DNA of 64,000 nucleotides from CS1-C013 sp964347265. GTDB lineage: Archaea > Aenigmatarchaeota > Aenigmatarchaeia > Aenigmatarchaeales > Aenigmatarchaeaceae. Positions 50,874 through 62,700 of the stretch are shown in pieces. The DNA lies in NCBI GenBank assembly GCA_964347265.1, contig CAYFXV010000001.1, forward strand, positions 62,001-126,000. Direction: 5' to 3'. Every line of letters starts with the position of its first letter. Positions within the stretch are counted from its first letter, which is position 1. The position numbers and the translations under genes are program-made. The notes under the pieces are model-generated. The model was not told the origin of the DNA. It saw only the letters and a program-made list of their open reading frames with translations, and searched no databases.

Positions 50874-51398
50874 ATGTCTGAATTTGATATGTATAAAGAA
50901 AAAAATCCTTTACCAGTTGTATTAATAGCCCTATTTAATAAAAATAAAATTCTCTTAGCAAAAAGAAAAAGAGAGCCTTACAAAGGATTTTATGGAATAC
51001 TGGGAGGAAGACAAACTTTTGGAATGTTAACTGAAGATATTGTAAAAAAAGAAGTTATGGAAGAAGTTGGTTTTACTGTAAAAGAAGGTTCTATAGAAAT
51101 TAGAGGTTTATATAGTGAAATATTCCTTGATAAGGGGGGTAATCCAAGAGATCATTTAATATTCAGAACTTGCAAGGCTGAAGTTGATAAGAAAATATCT
51201 GATGATATAGAAGGGACAGATATTGAAAGGTTTGAATGGTTTGATTTGCCTTTATCTGAAGATATTAAAAGAAAAATGATACCAACAGACCTCTTAATGT
51301 TAGAGCACATTCTATCTGATAAAAACTATGATTTTAAAGAATTTGTAATGAGAGAGACAAATAACCACAACGAACTTAAAATCGTCTATATAAAATAA
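50874..51398 (+). CDS. NUDIX hydrolase
   Basis: 174 aa. NUDIX box GGRQTFGMLTEDIVKKEVMEEVGF matches Gx5Ex7REUxEExGU in spacing, with Lys for the first Arg. Hydrolyses nucleoside diphosphates linked to another moiety; a house-cleaning or sugar-nucleotide substrate is plausible but unidentified. Starts 6 bp after rpl11, likely in the same transcript. Confidence 0.85.
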   Translation: MSEFDMYKEKNPLPVVLIALFNKNKILLAKRKREPYKGFYGILGGRQTFGMLTEDIVKKEVMEEVGFTVKEGSIEIRGLYSEIFLDKGGNPRDHLIFRTCKAEVDKKISDDIEGTDIERFEWFDLPLSEDIKRKMIPTDLLMLEHILSDKNYDFKEFVMRETNNHNELKIVYIK

Positions 51399-51429
51399 GC
51401 TTTAAATCTTTTTACTAATATTGTTTGTT

Positions 51430-51855
51430 ATGCGCTTAAGTTATTTATTTATATTCCTTACAATAATAACAATAATTTTAACAATTTTGTATTTATTCGG
51501 CTATGACATATTAGATTTAATAATGGCAATGATTACAGTAGATTTTCTTTCTTTAGGAGCAATAATTGAACATCAGAGGAGATTTCCTTCAAAGACTATT
51601 AAAAAATTGTCAGGAAGAGTTGATAACATAGAAAATATATGTAATAATATTTATCGTACTTTAGGATCTAATCCAGAATTTGAAGAAAAATTTAAAAAAC
51701 AAAAAAATGATATGAGTTATGTCCTTGATAAAGTAATTGAAGGCTCAAAAGAATTGGAGAAAAAAATAAATGGTTTTGGAAAGGTTTTAGATGGTTCTAA
51801 AATAAAAATTGCTGAAAGAAATGAAGAAAAAGAGTATGGGGATGAACAAACTTAA
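51430..51855 (+). CDS. membrane protein with C-terminal coiled coil (paralogue A)
   Basis: 141 aa from the ATG at 51430 (TTG at 51421 possible). Two N-terminal hydrophobic segments (about 3-25 and 30-50) followed by a basic and coiled-coil cytoplasmic part (KTIKKLSGRVDNIENICNNIYRTLG..LDKVIEGSKELEKKINGFGKVLDG). Same plan as the next gene: two TM, IIDF/VDF, EHQRR/ENNKK, then heptads. No family recognised. Confidence 0.55.
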   Translation: MRLSYLFIFLTIITIILTILYLFGYDILDLIMAMITVDFLSLGAIIEHQRRFPSKTIKKLSGRVDNIENICNNIYRTLGSNPEFEEKFKKQKNDMSYVLDKVIEGSKELEKKINGFGKVLDGSKIKIAERNEEKEYGDEQT

Positions 51856-51879
51856 ATTTCTTAATTGCATATTAATTTT

Positions 51880-52170
51880 ATGAAGTTTTTTTGGGTCTTA
51901 GTATTAATAACACTAATAATTACTTCTTTCCAGCTAATGTTCTATAAAAGCTTAGAAATGATTTTAATACTCATCATAATAGATTTTATGGTTTTATGGA
52001 CATATACTGAAATTGAAAATAATAAAAAAGATAAAGAGAGAAGTAGTTTAGTAATAAAAATCGAGAATCTCGAGAGATTAACATCTGAGTTATTTGAGAA
52101 AATAACCAGAAGGTTTTCAAATAAGCAAAATAATAAAAAAGAATTGATAGAGTGGTTAAATAGATTCTAA
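51880..52170 (+). CDS. membrane protein with C-terminal coiled coil (paralogue B)
   Basis: 96 aa from the ATG at 51880. MKFFWVLVLITLIITSFQL and MILILIIIDFMVLWTYTEIENNKKDKERSSLVIKIENLERLTSELFEKITRRF show two TM segments then a basic coiled coil. Tandem, shorter paralogue of 51430-51855, 24 bp apart. Function unknown; membrane scaffold or sensor adaptor possible. Confidence 0.55.
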   Translation: MKFFWVLVLITLIITSFQLMFYKSLEMILILIIIDFMVLWTYTEIENNKKDKERSSLVIKIENLERLTSELFEKITRRFSNKQNNKKELIEWLNRF

Positions 52171-52236
52171 TATTAATTAATTAATAAAAAAATAATTGAA
52201 TCGACAACAAATCGACAAAAGGACTTTTCGAAAATT

Positions 52237-52629
52237 TTATTGTCGAAGAGAATAGAACTTTTTTCGACTGTCAATTAAAGAAAACAATAGTCCTTCTTCT
52301 TCCATCTCTTTTAGGTATTCATTACACCTTGTTCTCGACAGTTTGATTAATTTGCTTAGTTCAGAAGCCGTCACTTTACCATATTTTTGAAGTATTAATC
52401 TTATTGCTTCTTTAGTTTTAACAGAGATTGTACGTGGTTGAAGAGTCATTCCGCCAGCAGAAACAATATCATCTAAACCTTTTAATTTCGACTCTATCTT
52501 GTCGATTTTTTCACTTAATTTTTTTAATCTTTCTAATTCTATAGATATTTTTGCGTATTCAAGATGTAATTTCTTGATACCTTCTTCTAAGATTTTCTTC
52601 TCTTTATCTTCGGACTTAAAAAGAGCCAT
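52237..52629 (-). CDS. coiled-coil winged-helix transcription regulator
   Basis: 130 aa from the ATG at 52629 (52638 is in frame). N-terminal half is a coiled coil (LHLEYAKISIELERLKKLSEKIDKIESKLKGLDDI), the C-terminal half a winged helix (KTKEAIRLILQKYGKVTASELSKLIKLSRTRCNEYLKEMEEEGLLFSLIDSRKKFYSL). A dimeric DNA-binding protein by design. Divergent from the HTH-TM gene across 190 bp holding an inverted repeat, so it may regulate both. Region dense in TCGAC/GTCGA. Confidence 0.7.
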   Translation of the reverse strand: MALFKSEDKEKKILEEGIKKLHLEYAKISIELERLKKLSEKIDKIESKLKGLDDIVSAGGMTLQPRTISVKTKEAIRLILQKYGKVTASELSKLIKLSRTRCNEYLKEMEEEGLLFSLIDSRKKFYSLRQ

Positions 52630-52819
52630 AAAATACAATATATTTTTCTATTTTTTACATATAAAACTATTTCGACACTTGAGTTTTTGGTAATTTTTTT
52701 TATAAGTGTCGATTATTTAACGAGTTATAATTAATTTTGGCTATATCTGCTTCGACATTCTTTATAGTAAAAGAAATTTTGGCCAAATGTGTTGTACAAT
52801 ATTGTACAAAGGTTAGTAA
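52630..52819. promoter_or_regulatory. divergent promoter region with 9-bp inverted repeat
   Basis: Between two divergent regulatory genes. TCGACACTT (52672-52680) and AAGTGTCGA (52704-52712) are perfect inverse complements 23 bp apart, around an AT-rich stretch that could be a TATA box; a further TTCGACATT is at 52751-52759. Also contains ttgtacaatattgtacaa, a dyad at 52793-52810. Good candidate for operators of 52237-52629 or 52820-53773. Confidence 0.55.
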
Positions 52820-53773
52820 ATGAACTCTGCAGATCCACGAAAATCTATACTTGAAGTTTTGAGAGAGCATCCAGAAGGTTTGACTCTACTTTCTTTAGCT
52901 AAATTTAGTGGATTGCATAGACATACTGTCACAAAATATGTTCATGAACTTCTGGGTGCTGGAATTATTTTTCAAAGAAGTGTTGGAGTTGCAAAGCTTT
53001 GTTATTTGAAAGAAAAATTCAAAAATCGAAGTGACGAAAAAAAGCTATTAGATACTCTAAAAGAGAGAAGAATAGGCAAGAAATCGCAATTAAAGATCAT
53101 ATCAATTGTAATGATTGTAACATTTTTATTAAGTGAAACAGCAATACTTGCTTATCAAAATACAAGTTTATTCAATGAAACAAACCTAAGTAATCTTTCA
53201 AAAATAAACACTAGTCCTTTAACTGCTAGTTATTATCCAAATATGTTTCCAAATGCTGCTTCTGTTGTAAATATTCCTCTTGACGAAAACATCAATTTAA
53301 GTACTATAAACATTTCGACAGAAAAAAACGTTTCTAACGAGAGCTCAAGTGTCGAAATTTCTAATGAAACTGTTCTAGAATTTAATGAAACTCTAAATGA
53401 ATCTGAGCAAGTAAACAAAAGTACTATAGATCCTAATTTTACTATTCCTATAATTACAAATGAGACTGTAGAAATACCTGAAAAAACCTCAATAAACTTT
53501 GAAATTAAGCTAGATTATTCTGAGAAAATAACAAGAGGAGAAATTATAACAGTAAAAACAACTGTAATTAATACTGATTCTTCGACAACTAGAAATGTTG
53601 TTCTTGGTTGGAAAATACCAGATGGTTTTGAAATAGTTTCTGATAATGAAAAGGAATTCTGTGGAAATTTAGAGCCAAATGATGCTTGTATGTCAGAAAT
53701 CAGTCTCAAAACCGACGTTTCGACAGTTCTTGGAATTAATGAAATTAAAGTTGTGGTGAGTTATGAAACATAA
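52820..53773 (+). CDS. membrane-spanning winged-helix protein with extracellular CARDB-like domain
   Basis: 317 aa. Cytoplasmic winged helix (7-66: RKSILEVLREHPEGLTLLSLAKFSGLHRHTVTKYVHELLGAGIIFQR), basic linker KERRIGKKSQLK, one TM (92-112), then a Ser/Thr/Asn-rich extracellular stalk with many sequons and a C-terminal beta-sandwich (about 225-317: ITRGEIITVKTTVINTDSSTTRNVVLGWKIPDGF). A one-component regulator that senses outside and binds DNA inside is inference. Overlaps the giant surface-protein gene by 11 bp. Confidence 0.7.
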   Translation: MNSADPRKSILEVLREHPEGLTLLSLAKFSGLHRHTVTKYVHELLGAGIIFQRSVGVAKLCYLKEKFKNRSDEKKLLDTLKERRIGKKSQLKIISIVMIVTFLLSETAILAYQNTSLFNETNLSNLSKINTSPLTASYYPNMFPNAASVVNIPLDENINLSTINISTEKNVSNESSSVEISNETVLEFNETLNESEQVNKSTIDPNFTIPIITNETVEIPEKTSINFEIKLDYSEKITRGEIITVKTTVINTDSSTTRNVVLGWKIPDGFEIVSDNEKEFCGNLEPNDACMSEISLKTDVSTVLGINEIKVVVSYET

Positions 53774-56700
53774 AGGTTATTCAGGGCAAAGTCAGTTATT
53801 GATTCCTCTAATCATAATTTTAACATCTGTAGCAGCATTTGCTGCAAACACAACCATAGATATTATTAATTCAACTTCAAATGATTCTAACTCAAGTATT
53901 ACTGGAGATTTTATAGGAATACCTCAAACAACGGAGAAGAGCTTTCCAATAGAAGTTTTGGCTGACGTTTCTATTAATCTTGAGGTTGGAGAAAATCTTG
54001 TTAGAGCTACTTTAATTCTGGATAATGGAGATTTGCTTGAAAACCAGCAAATAGACTTTTACTTGAATAATACTCTTCTTGGTTCTGGTTTAACTAATTC
54101 TGAAGGTTTTGTTGATTTTCCTGTTTCTGATATGGGAATTCTAAAAGCTGTTTTTAGTGGTGATTCCTCTTTGTTTTATAATCCTTCTGAGATTGAGAAG
54201 GAAATAAAGCCAGTTGAAATATTAACTACTAAACAAGAAGAAAACATAACTTTAACTTTAGAAGAATCAGAAGGAATAAAGTTTTATAGAAGACTAGATT
54301 GTGACAGATGTGGACAACACAAAACTCCTCCTTTAACAGAAGTTAATATGAGTATATGGGTTAATAATGAAACAGGTAATTTAACAGATTATTATCCTAC
54401 AGAATGGACAATTATGAATAATAACGGTGGAACAATAACTGTTCATAATGAAACTTATAATAAAATAGAATTTGATAAGCCTTCTAGTTGGTATATAATA
54501 GAAAGTCCTAATAGAACACTTCCACCAACAAAGTACTATTTCTTTTCTGAATTCGGTGGAATAATAAGTGATAGCTGGTTTGTAATAGTGTCTGATCCTG
54601 CAGCAGAATGTGTCTGGAAGCAAGATACTATCAGTTATTCTTGTGTTGAGAGTGGTGGACAGGATTCAGATTGTGATAATGGAAATAAAACATGGAATGT
54701 TGGTACAAGCTGTACAGAAGCAGGTGGTCCAACAATTGGCTGCTATATAGCAAACATAACTGTTTTGTTTTTCACAAGCAATGCTGCAACATCTCAGAAT
54801 CATGATGCACAATTTATAATATATAACTCAACAGCTGCTCATTATCCAGCAAGTTTTAACTATCCTTATGAAGGATATTTAGGTCCTTTATATTCATGTG
54901 GTAGTGTAAATAATGCTACAACTCAACCAAACAGTCCTACAACATGTAATTTAACTGGTCGTGGATTTAATGAAACAAGCTATAACATAACATCATATGT
55001 GCCTGCCAAAGGGGCTGTTTCAGTCACACAGATTAATTATCAGTGGTGCTGGGAGGACGAGTTTCCAAAATTAGATAATCCTCTTGTAAATGATACACAA
55101 TCAGGATTTACTGCAGGTTGGGGAAGTATATTTAATTTTTCAGTGGAAGTATGGGAACCCCAAGGTAATGAAACGAATATAAGTTTATGGTATACTCAAA
55201 CCGCAGGACAAAATTGGATGTTTGCAGGATCAAAAAATGATACCTCACCCCCAAAAACTGCTCCAGGAAATTTGACTAATTTTACTTTAAACTTTAGTTG
55301 TAGTGATGGCTCAATTACAGATAGTTTATCAAATGATTTAGGAGTTTTGGGAGCGACAAAATACTACAAATTCAATGCTACTGATCCTTATTTTAATACA
55401 AACGATACTTATAATTATTATGGAAACATTTATTTCACACCTGTTAAAGATAATTTAACACTTTCAAATGCAACTCCTAATAATTCTGTAATCAACAGAA
55501 CAGATAGTATCGATCTTTCTCAATTAGTTAATGATAGTATTAGAAGTGTTTCTTTAGGAGAAAATGAAGTTGGTGGTACTGTATACATACAAAGAGATGG
55601 CACTAACTTTAATGATTATTATATATCTGGAACTAATTCTACAGGTTATCTTAATTACAATTTAACCTCAACAACAATGTGTACTGATAATTTTGATGTG
55701 GGACTACAGAAATGGTATATATCAACTGATGGAAGTGCTTGCTATAATGGTAACCAATCAGAAAATCTTACTTTAACTATTCAAGGTATTCTAACTGCAA
55801 CAGTAAAACAGCCTACTGGCAATCAAAATTATGATAGAGGCCAGACAGTAACAATAAAAGGTTATATTGAGGATGATTGTGGTGCAAAAACCGGATGGGA
55901 AGATAAAATAAACTTTACTCTAATAACTGAAGGTGGTACATATTATTGTAACCCTATTACAGAAGTAATAGGAGAAGCAGGAAATTATTCTTGTAATTGG
56001 GATTCTAATGAAGGAGTTGCAGGAACTTATAACATTACAGTTAATACAAGCGATGGATATTATTATAACTCTACAGTTAATGAAACAGATGCATTCAGTT
56101 TAGTGACAACGCCAAGATATGACAACATAAGTATTAGTCCATCGTCGGGAAGTGGGTGGGGCAATGAATATAATTATACTGTGGATATTGATGATGCGAC
56201 TGGTGAAGAAGTAAATGTTAGTTTTTGGTTACAAGAGTCAGGAGAAAGTTGGACATATCAAGAAAGTAAGAATTGTACTGTTGGCACAAATTGTACAGAT
56301 GTTTGGTTTGCTAAAAACTTTACTTGTAATGATCAAAATACATGGTTTTTTAAATTTAATGTTACTGATCCATATGGAACATCCAATGAATCAAGTGATA
56401 CTGCAAATTCTCATGTAATAGGAAAGGACAATGTAACTATTGAGTATATGGCTGGAAACAACACAACTGCTAGTTTAGATACGCCTGCAACATTTATTCT
56501 AAGAATTTATGACTTTGAAAAAGGAACATATAATCTTAGTGCTCCAATTACTTTTAATGTAACAAAACAAGGTGCTGGAAATGATTATTATTTTGTAGGT
56601 ACAAACACGACAAATGAAACCGGATATGTTATATTTGATTTTTATGCAGATCCAAGTTTTGATTCAGTCAGACAATATTGGAGAGGTTATGTTAACACTA

Positions 56701-59700
56701 CACAATCTCCTCAATGTTATGATTTTAATCAGTCTAATGAATATAATGTTACTACTCGTTCTAATGTTCCAAAATTAGAAAACGAATCAGTTAGTCCTAT
56801 AACAGGAGGGTGGGGTGATTCTAGAAGATTTAACATATCAGTGTATGATCAGAATGATACTACCAATGTAAGCTTGTGGAGATCTACAAGTACTGGAGGT
56901 CCTTGGATATTTGTATACTCTGAGAATTATACTAGCGTTGATACTTGGCAAAATCTTAGCTTTTTGATAAACTTTACTTGTAGCGAAGTAAGAACTGATC
57001 CATGGTATTATAAGTTTAATGCAACTAATGCAATTGGCAATAAAAATACAACAACAGCTGATAGTACCAGGAACTTTACTGTTAGTAAAAATGATGTTAT
57101 ATTCGTAGATTTTTATGGAAATAATACAATTGCTAACCGTTCTGGCAGTCAGGAAAATCTATTATTCTTAAGGTTAGTAGATGGTAATGGAACTAACCTT
57201 AGTGATTATAATGCAAGTTTTTATGTAACTACAGACGGTGAAAACTTTCCAGCTGTTGGTGTTAGTAATGATTCTAATTCTAGTGGATATGTTCATTATT
57301 ATTTCAATCCTTCATGCTCACCAAAGAATCAAGTTGGTGATCAAATGTGGAAAGTTGAGGTTGGTGATGCTTGTTATCAGACCAACAGTACTAATACTTC
57401 TGGAATATACTTGAATCTAACTGTTATGGGTAACATTCTAATAACACTATCAAACCCGGATGGTACTGAAAATGTAACGCAGAGAAGTAACATGTTGTTC
57501 CTTGGTTCTAGTGATGATGATTGTGGAGATTCTCTAACTCTAAATACAACTTCTGGTTATGAAGAAGTAGAATATTATGCTAATAATTCTTCAACATATG
57601 GATTTTATTGTGATGGTTATACCCTCATAGGTGCTAACTCTTATAGATGTTACTGGAAAACCAATACTTCTACACCAGTTGGTTCATACAACGGATCTAT
57701 GTTTGTAAATAAGAATTATTATTATCCGAATAATACATTAGATGATGCAGATAGAGGTTGGTTGTTCTATGTTGAAGTGTTAAGAGAGTTTGTAAATGTG
57801 AGTGTTAATCCATCATCAGAGATGTGGGATTATGTGAACTGGAATTTCTCTGCAGTGGCTACTAGTGGTGATGATGAGAATGAGACTATTAAATTGTTGT
57901 TGAAAAAAGGAGCTGGTGCATGGCGATTCTGTGAAGATGCTATAGCTCAATGTTCAAACATGACACCTACTAACTGTACTCATTGTGAAAATCAGACTTA
58001 CTTCTGGTATGCTAACTTTACAGAGTCGAATGCTGGAACATGGTTCTATAAGTTCCAGATGAATAATACTAATACTCTTGCTGCAGACCATGAGACAAGT
58101 GGAACTGATAGCTTTGATGTATTGACAAGTGCTATTAGAGTATACTTAGAGAATGTAACTGTGGGTTCATCATGTGGTGGTTATACGTGCAGCTGGGGTG
58201 GTGGTAACTTTACATTTAATGTTACTGTGAATACTACTGGGGTTAATAATGCTACAGTATTCTTGTGGTATTCTCCAACAAATAGTGAACCATGGACATT
58301 GATTGAACAAGATAATTATACAATTCCTGGTGATCAATGGCAACAATTGAACTTTAGCAAAAGATATAATTGTAGTGATATAGGAACTAACTATTATTTC
58401 TTCAATGCTACAAACTACAATGGAACAACTAATACAACTGCATCTCAAACGTTTACAGTAACAAGAGATAATGTAACATTCAATTATATAGAAGGTCATA
58501 ATTCTACTGCCAATAGAACCGGGATTCAGACTACGCTTTTGAGTTTTCAAGCAAAGGATTTGAATGGAACGAATCTATCGTCCTTTCCAATCAAATATTC
58601 TATAACAACAAATAACGTAACATATTATACAGATAATAATTTCATAGTTATTACTGATTCAAGTGGTTATGCTAATTTGTCATTTAATGCAACCTGTGCC
58701 AATGATTATTCAGGTGCTCCTAAATTCTTGGTGGGAGATCAACAATGGAAAGCTGAAGTGAATGATACTGAATTGAGTTGTTATTACAATAATGACACAT
58801 CTAATTTCTTGTATAGAAATCTAACTGTTATGGGTAACATTCTAATAACACTATCAAACCCGGATGGTACTGAAAATGTAACGCAGAGAAGTAACATGTT
58901 GTTCCTTGGTTCTAGTGATGATGATTGTGGAGATTCTCTAACTCTAAATACAACTTCTGGTTATGAAGAAGTAGAATATTATGCTAATAATTCTTCAACA
59001 TATGGATTTTATTGTGATGGTTATACCCTCATAGGTGCTAACTCTTATAGATGTTACTGGAAAACCAATACTTCTACACCAGTTGGTTCATACAACGGAT
59101 CTATGTTTGTAAATAAGAATTATTATTATCCGAATAATACATTAGATGATGCAGATAGAGGTTGGTTGTTCTATGTTGAAGTGTTAAGAGAGTTTGTAAA
59201 TGTGAGTGTTAATCCATCATCAGAGATGTGGGATTATGTGAACTGGAATTTCTCTGCAGTGGCTACTAGTGGTGATGATGAGAATGAGACTATTAAATTG
59301 TTGTTGAAAAAAGGAGCTGGTGCATGGCGATTCTGTGAAGATGCTATAGCTCAATGTTCAAACATGACACCTACTAACTGTACTCATTGTGAAAATCAGA
59401 CTTACTTCTGGTATGCTAACTTTACAGAGTCGAATGCTGGAACATGGTTCTATAAGTTCCAGATGAATAATACTAATACTCTTGCTGCAGACCATGAGAC
59501 AAGTGGAACTGATAGCTTTGATGTATTGACAAGTGCTATTAGAGTATACTTAGAGAATGTAACTGTGGGTTCATCATGTGGTGGTTATACGTGCAGCTGG
59601 GGTGGTGGTAACTTTACATTTAATGTTACTGTGAATACTACTGGGGTTAATAATGCTACAGTATTCTTGTGGTATTCTCCAACAAATAGTGAACCATGGA

Positions 59701-62700
59701 CATTGATTGAACAAGATAATTATACAATTCCTGGTGATCAATGGCAACAATTGAACTTTAGCAAAAGATATAATTGTAGTGATATAGGAACTAACTATTA
59801 TTTCTTCAATGCTACAAACTACAATGGAACAACTAATACAACTGCATCTCAAACGTTTACAGTAACAAGAGATAATGTAACATTCAATTATATAGAAGGT
59901 CATAATTCTACTGCCAATAGAACCGGGATTCAGACTACGCTTTTGAGTTTTCAAGCAAAGGATTTGAATGGAACGAATCTATCGTCCTTTCCAATCAAAT
60001 ATTCTATAACAACAAATAACGTAACATATTATACAGATAATAATTTCATAGTTATTACTGATTCAAGTGGTTATGCTAATTTGTCATTTAATGCAACCTG
60101 TGCCAATGATTATTCAGGTGCTCCTAAATTCTTGGTGGGAGATCAACAATGGAAAGCTGAAGTGAATGATACTGAATTGAGTTGTTATTACAATAATGAC
60201 ACATCTAATTTCTTGTATAGAAATCTAACTGTTATGGGTGATATAAATATTACATTTACCAAACCCGATGGAACTTCAAATTACACACAAGAAGATACTA
60301 TGCTTTTCCAGGGTTATACCTATGATGATTGTCATGATGCTTTATTACCAACAGTGAAATTTTATGCAAACAATTCAAGTGATAATAGTTCCGAATGTAC
60401 AAATGTAAATATTTTAGGTGAAAATGTATTTGAATGTGATTGGGAAACGACCATAGAAACGCAAAGGGGATGGTATAATACAACAATGAAGGCAAATATA
60501 ACAGGTCACTATAATAACTTTAGCATAAATTCTGGAGATCCTGGTTTATTCTATCTATTTCCAATATACAAACTACAAAACGAGGGTGCTGTTCCAACAA
60601 CAGAAGGTTGGGGTTATAAAAATTGGAACTTTTCAATAAACGCATCTTCCGGAGATCCTGATAATGTTTACAACGTAACTTTCCAAATCAATAAAGGTTC
60701 TCCGCCAGTAGGATCAACTCCATGTAATGATTCTGTATGTGTTAATCAAACATATAAGGAATGTAGTTATCCTGATTGCGTAGGAAGAACAGTTTATTGG
60801 TATAGAAATTTCAGTTATAATGATCAGGGCACATGGTTCTATAAATTCTTATTAAACACTGAAGAAACATCTGGTAATGATATTATCATTGTTGAAGAGG
60901 ATAATATTACTATAAATCGTTCATCTCCTCCAGACGAAACTATTGTTAATAGAAGTGGGAGTCAGAGTGTACTGTTTGTTGTATTTGTTAATGATACTGA
61001 TGCAAACCATACAGCTGGTAACCTAACAGATGGTTTCCCATCAGCTACAATATATTTCAATGTTACTAACACTTCAGGAAATTATATAACTTATGGATCG
61101 AATCTAACAAATGATACTGGTCATTCTAATGTTAGTTTTAATCCAAATTGTACGTATCCAAATGGAACGCAGAATTGGACTTCTTATACATTAAATGATC
61201 CCAATTATAAGAACTTTACTATGAATGTTCATAACATAACAATCTGGGGAGACTTAGAACCACAAGAAATCAGAACATATAATACAACTGATGAATCAGA
61301 TATCTTTTATTGGGACCAAACAATTAATGTTACCGGAGTTATAGAAGATGATTGTGGCAATAGAATTTCAAATGAAACTGGAATAAATGTAACTTTCAAG
61401 ATTTATAAGAACGATACTTATCCATCAGAAGCAATTGCTCTATGTACAGATGTTGAGTATCTTGGTAATGGAGTGTATTCTTGTCAATGGTTTGCTAATA
61501 CTTATGAAAATACAACTTACAAAATAACAATGAATGCGAGTAATGTAAGTCTTCATAATAACGGGACTTATACAAAACCCGGAGCATTTGGTTTAAATGT
61601 GCCTCCAAACACACCTCCTTTAGTCGAAGCAGGTAGTGTAACACCAAATCCTGGAGCTTGGGGCTCAAACTTTAACTTTTCTGTTAATGTAACTGATGAA
61701 GATAATTATCAAAATGTTACTGTTTATTTGTGGTATTCTTCTGATGGAAACGAGCCATGGACTATAATTAATCAAACCACTTGTGTTGAAAACTGCACTA
61801 ATAATAATGAGACAACTATATACTTTAATAAAAGTGATTATAGTTGTCAAGATATAGGAACAAGGTATTTCAAGTTTAATGCTACTGATAATTCAACTAA
61901 AGAAAATGCGGGTTCTGAACAAGATGAAGGACCTTATATGCTTAATTTAACAAGAAATAATGTTGATTTCATTAATGCTGTTGGTGATGGTGGAACTGTT
62001 AATAGAAGTGGAACTCAAAATATAACATTCTTTATTCAGATTAATGATACGATTAAAAATGTTTTAGTTACTTCAAATGTGACAAAAGGAAGATTCTGGG
62101 TAACTTATGATGAATTAAATTGGGATGATGGTAGTGACAATAGAACATCAAATGCTTCAAGTTATATAAACTACACATTTAATCCTACCTGTACTCCAAC
62201 AAGATACAATGCAAGTGGTTCACAAAAATGGAAAGCAGGAGTTTTAAATGATTCTTGTTATGCTGATAATAACAGCACTAATTACAGCTTAACAATAAAG
62301 GGCGATTTAGTTAATTCAATAATAGAACCTAATGGAGATGTTGTCTCTGACCCTAACAACGTTACAATAATAGGAAATGTTACAAGTGATTGTAGTGATG
62401 ATTTCGTAACTGATGCTAATGTTACTTTCAGAATTTCACATGAATCCTTTACTTATTTTGCTGAACCTGATCCAGCAAATAACAATGGAACATACTACAA
62501 TGCTACACGTAATGTAACTGTAACTGAAGGAGGAAATTATTCAGTAATAATGAATTCTTCAAGAAGTATTTACAATCCTGATAATGATACAACTTCAAAT
62601 GCATTCCACCATCAAATCAATCCTGAATTGACAAATGATTATGTAACTCCTAGCAGTAAAGCATGGGGAACAACCTTTTATTTTTATGTTAATGTAACTG

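Noticed and set aside
56215..56418. 67-aa plus-strand frame at 56215-56418
   Set aside because: Lies in another frame inside the giant gene and has no start signals.
58170..59954. Two identical 126-aa minus-strand frames (58170-58550 and 59574-59954)
   Set aside because: They are antisense shadows of the duplicated segment of the giant gene, with no start signals; identity comes from the duplication.
57414..60221. CRISPR-like or insertion-sequence origin of the large repeat
   Set aside because: The unit is 1.4 kb, directly adjacent, in frame and codes for surface modules; no spacers, terminal inverted repeats or transposase.
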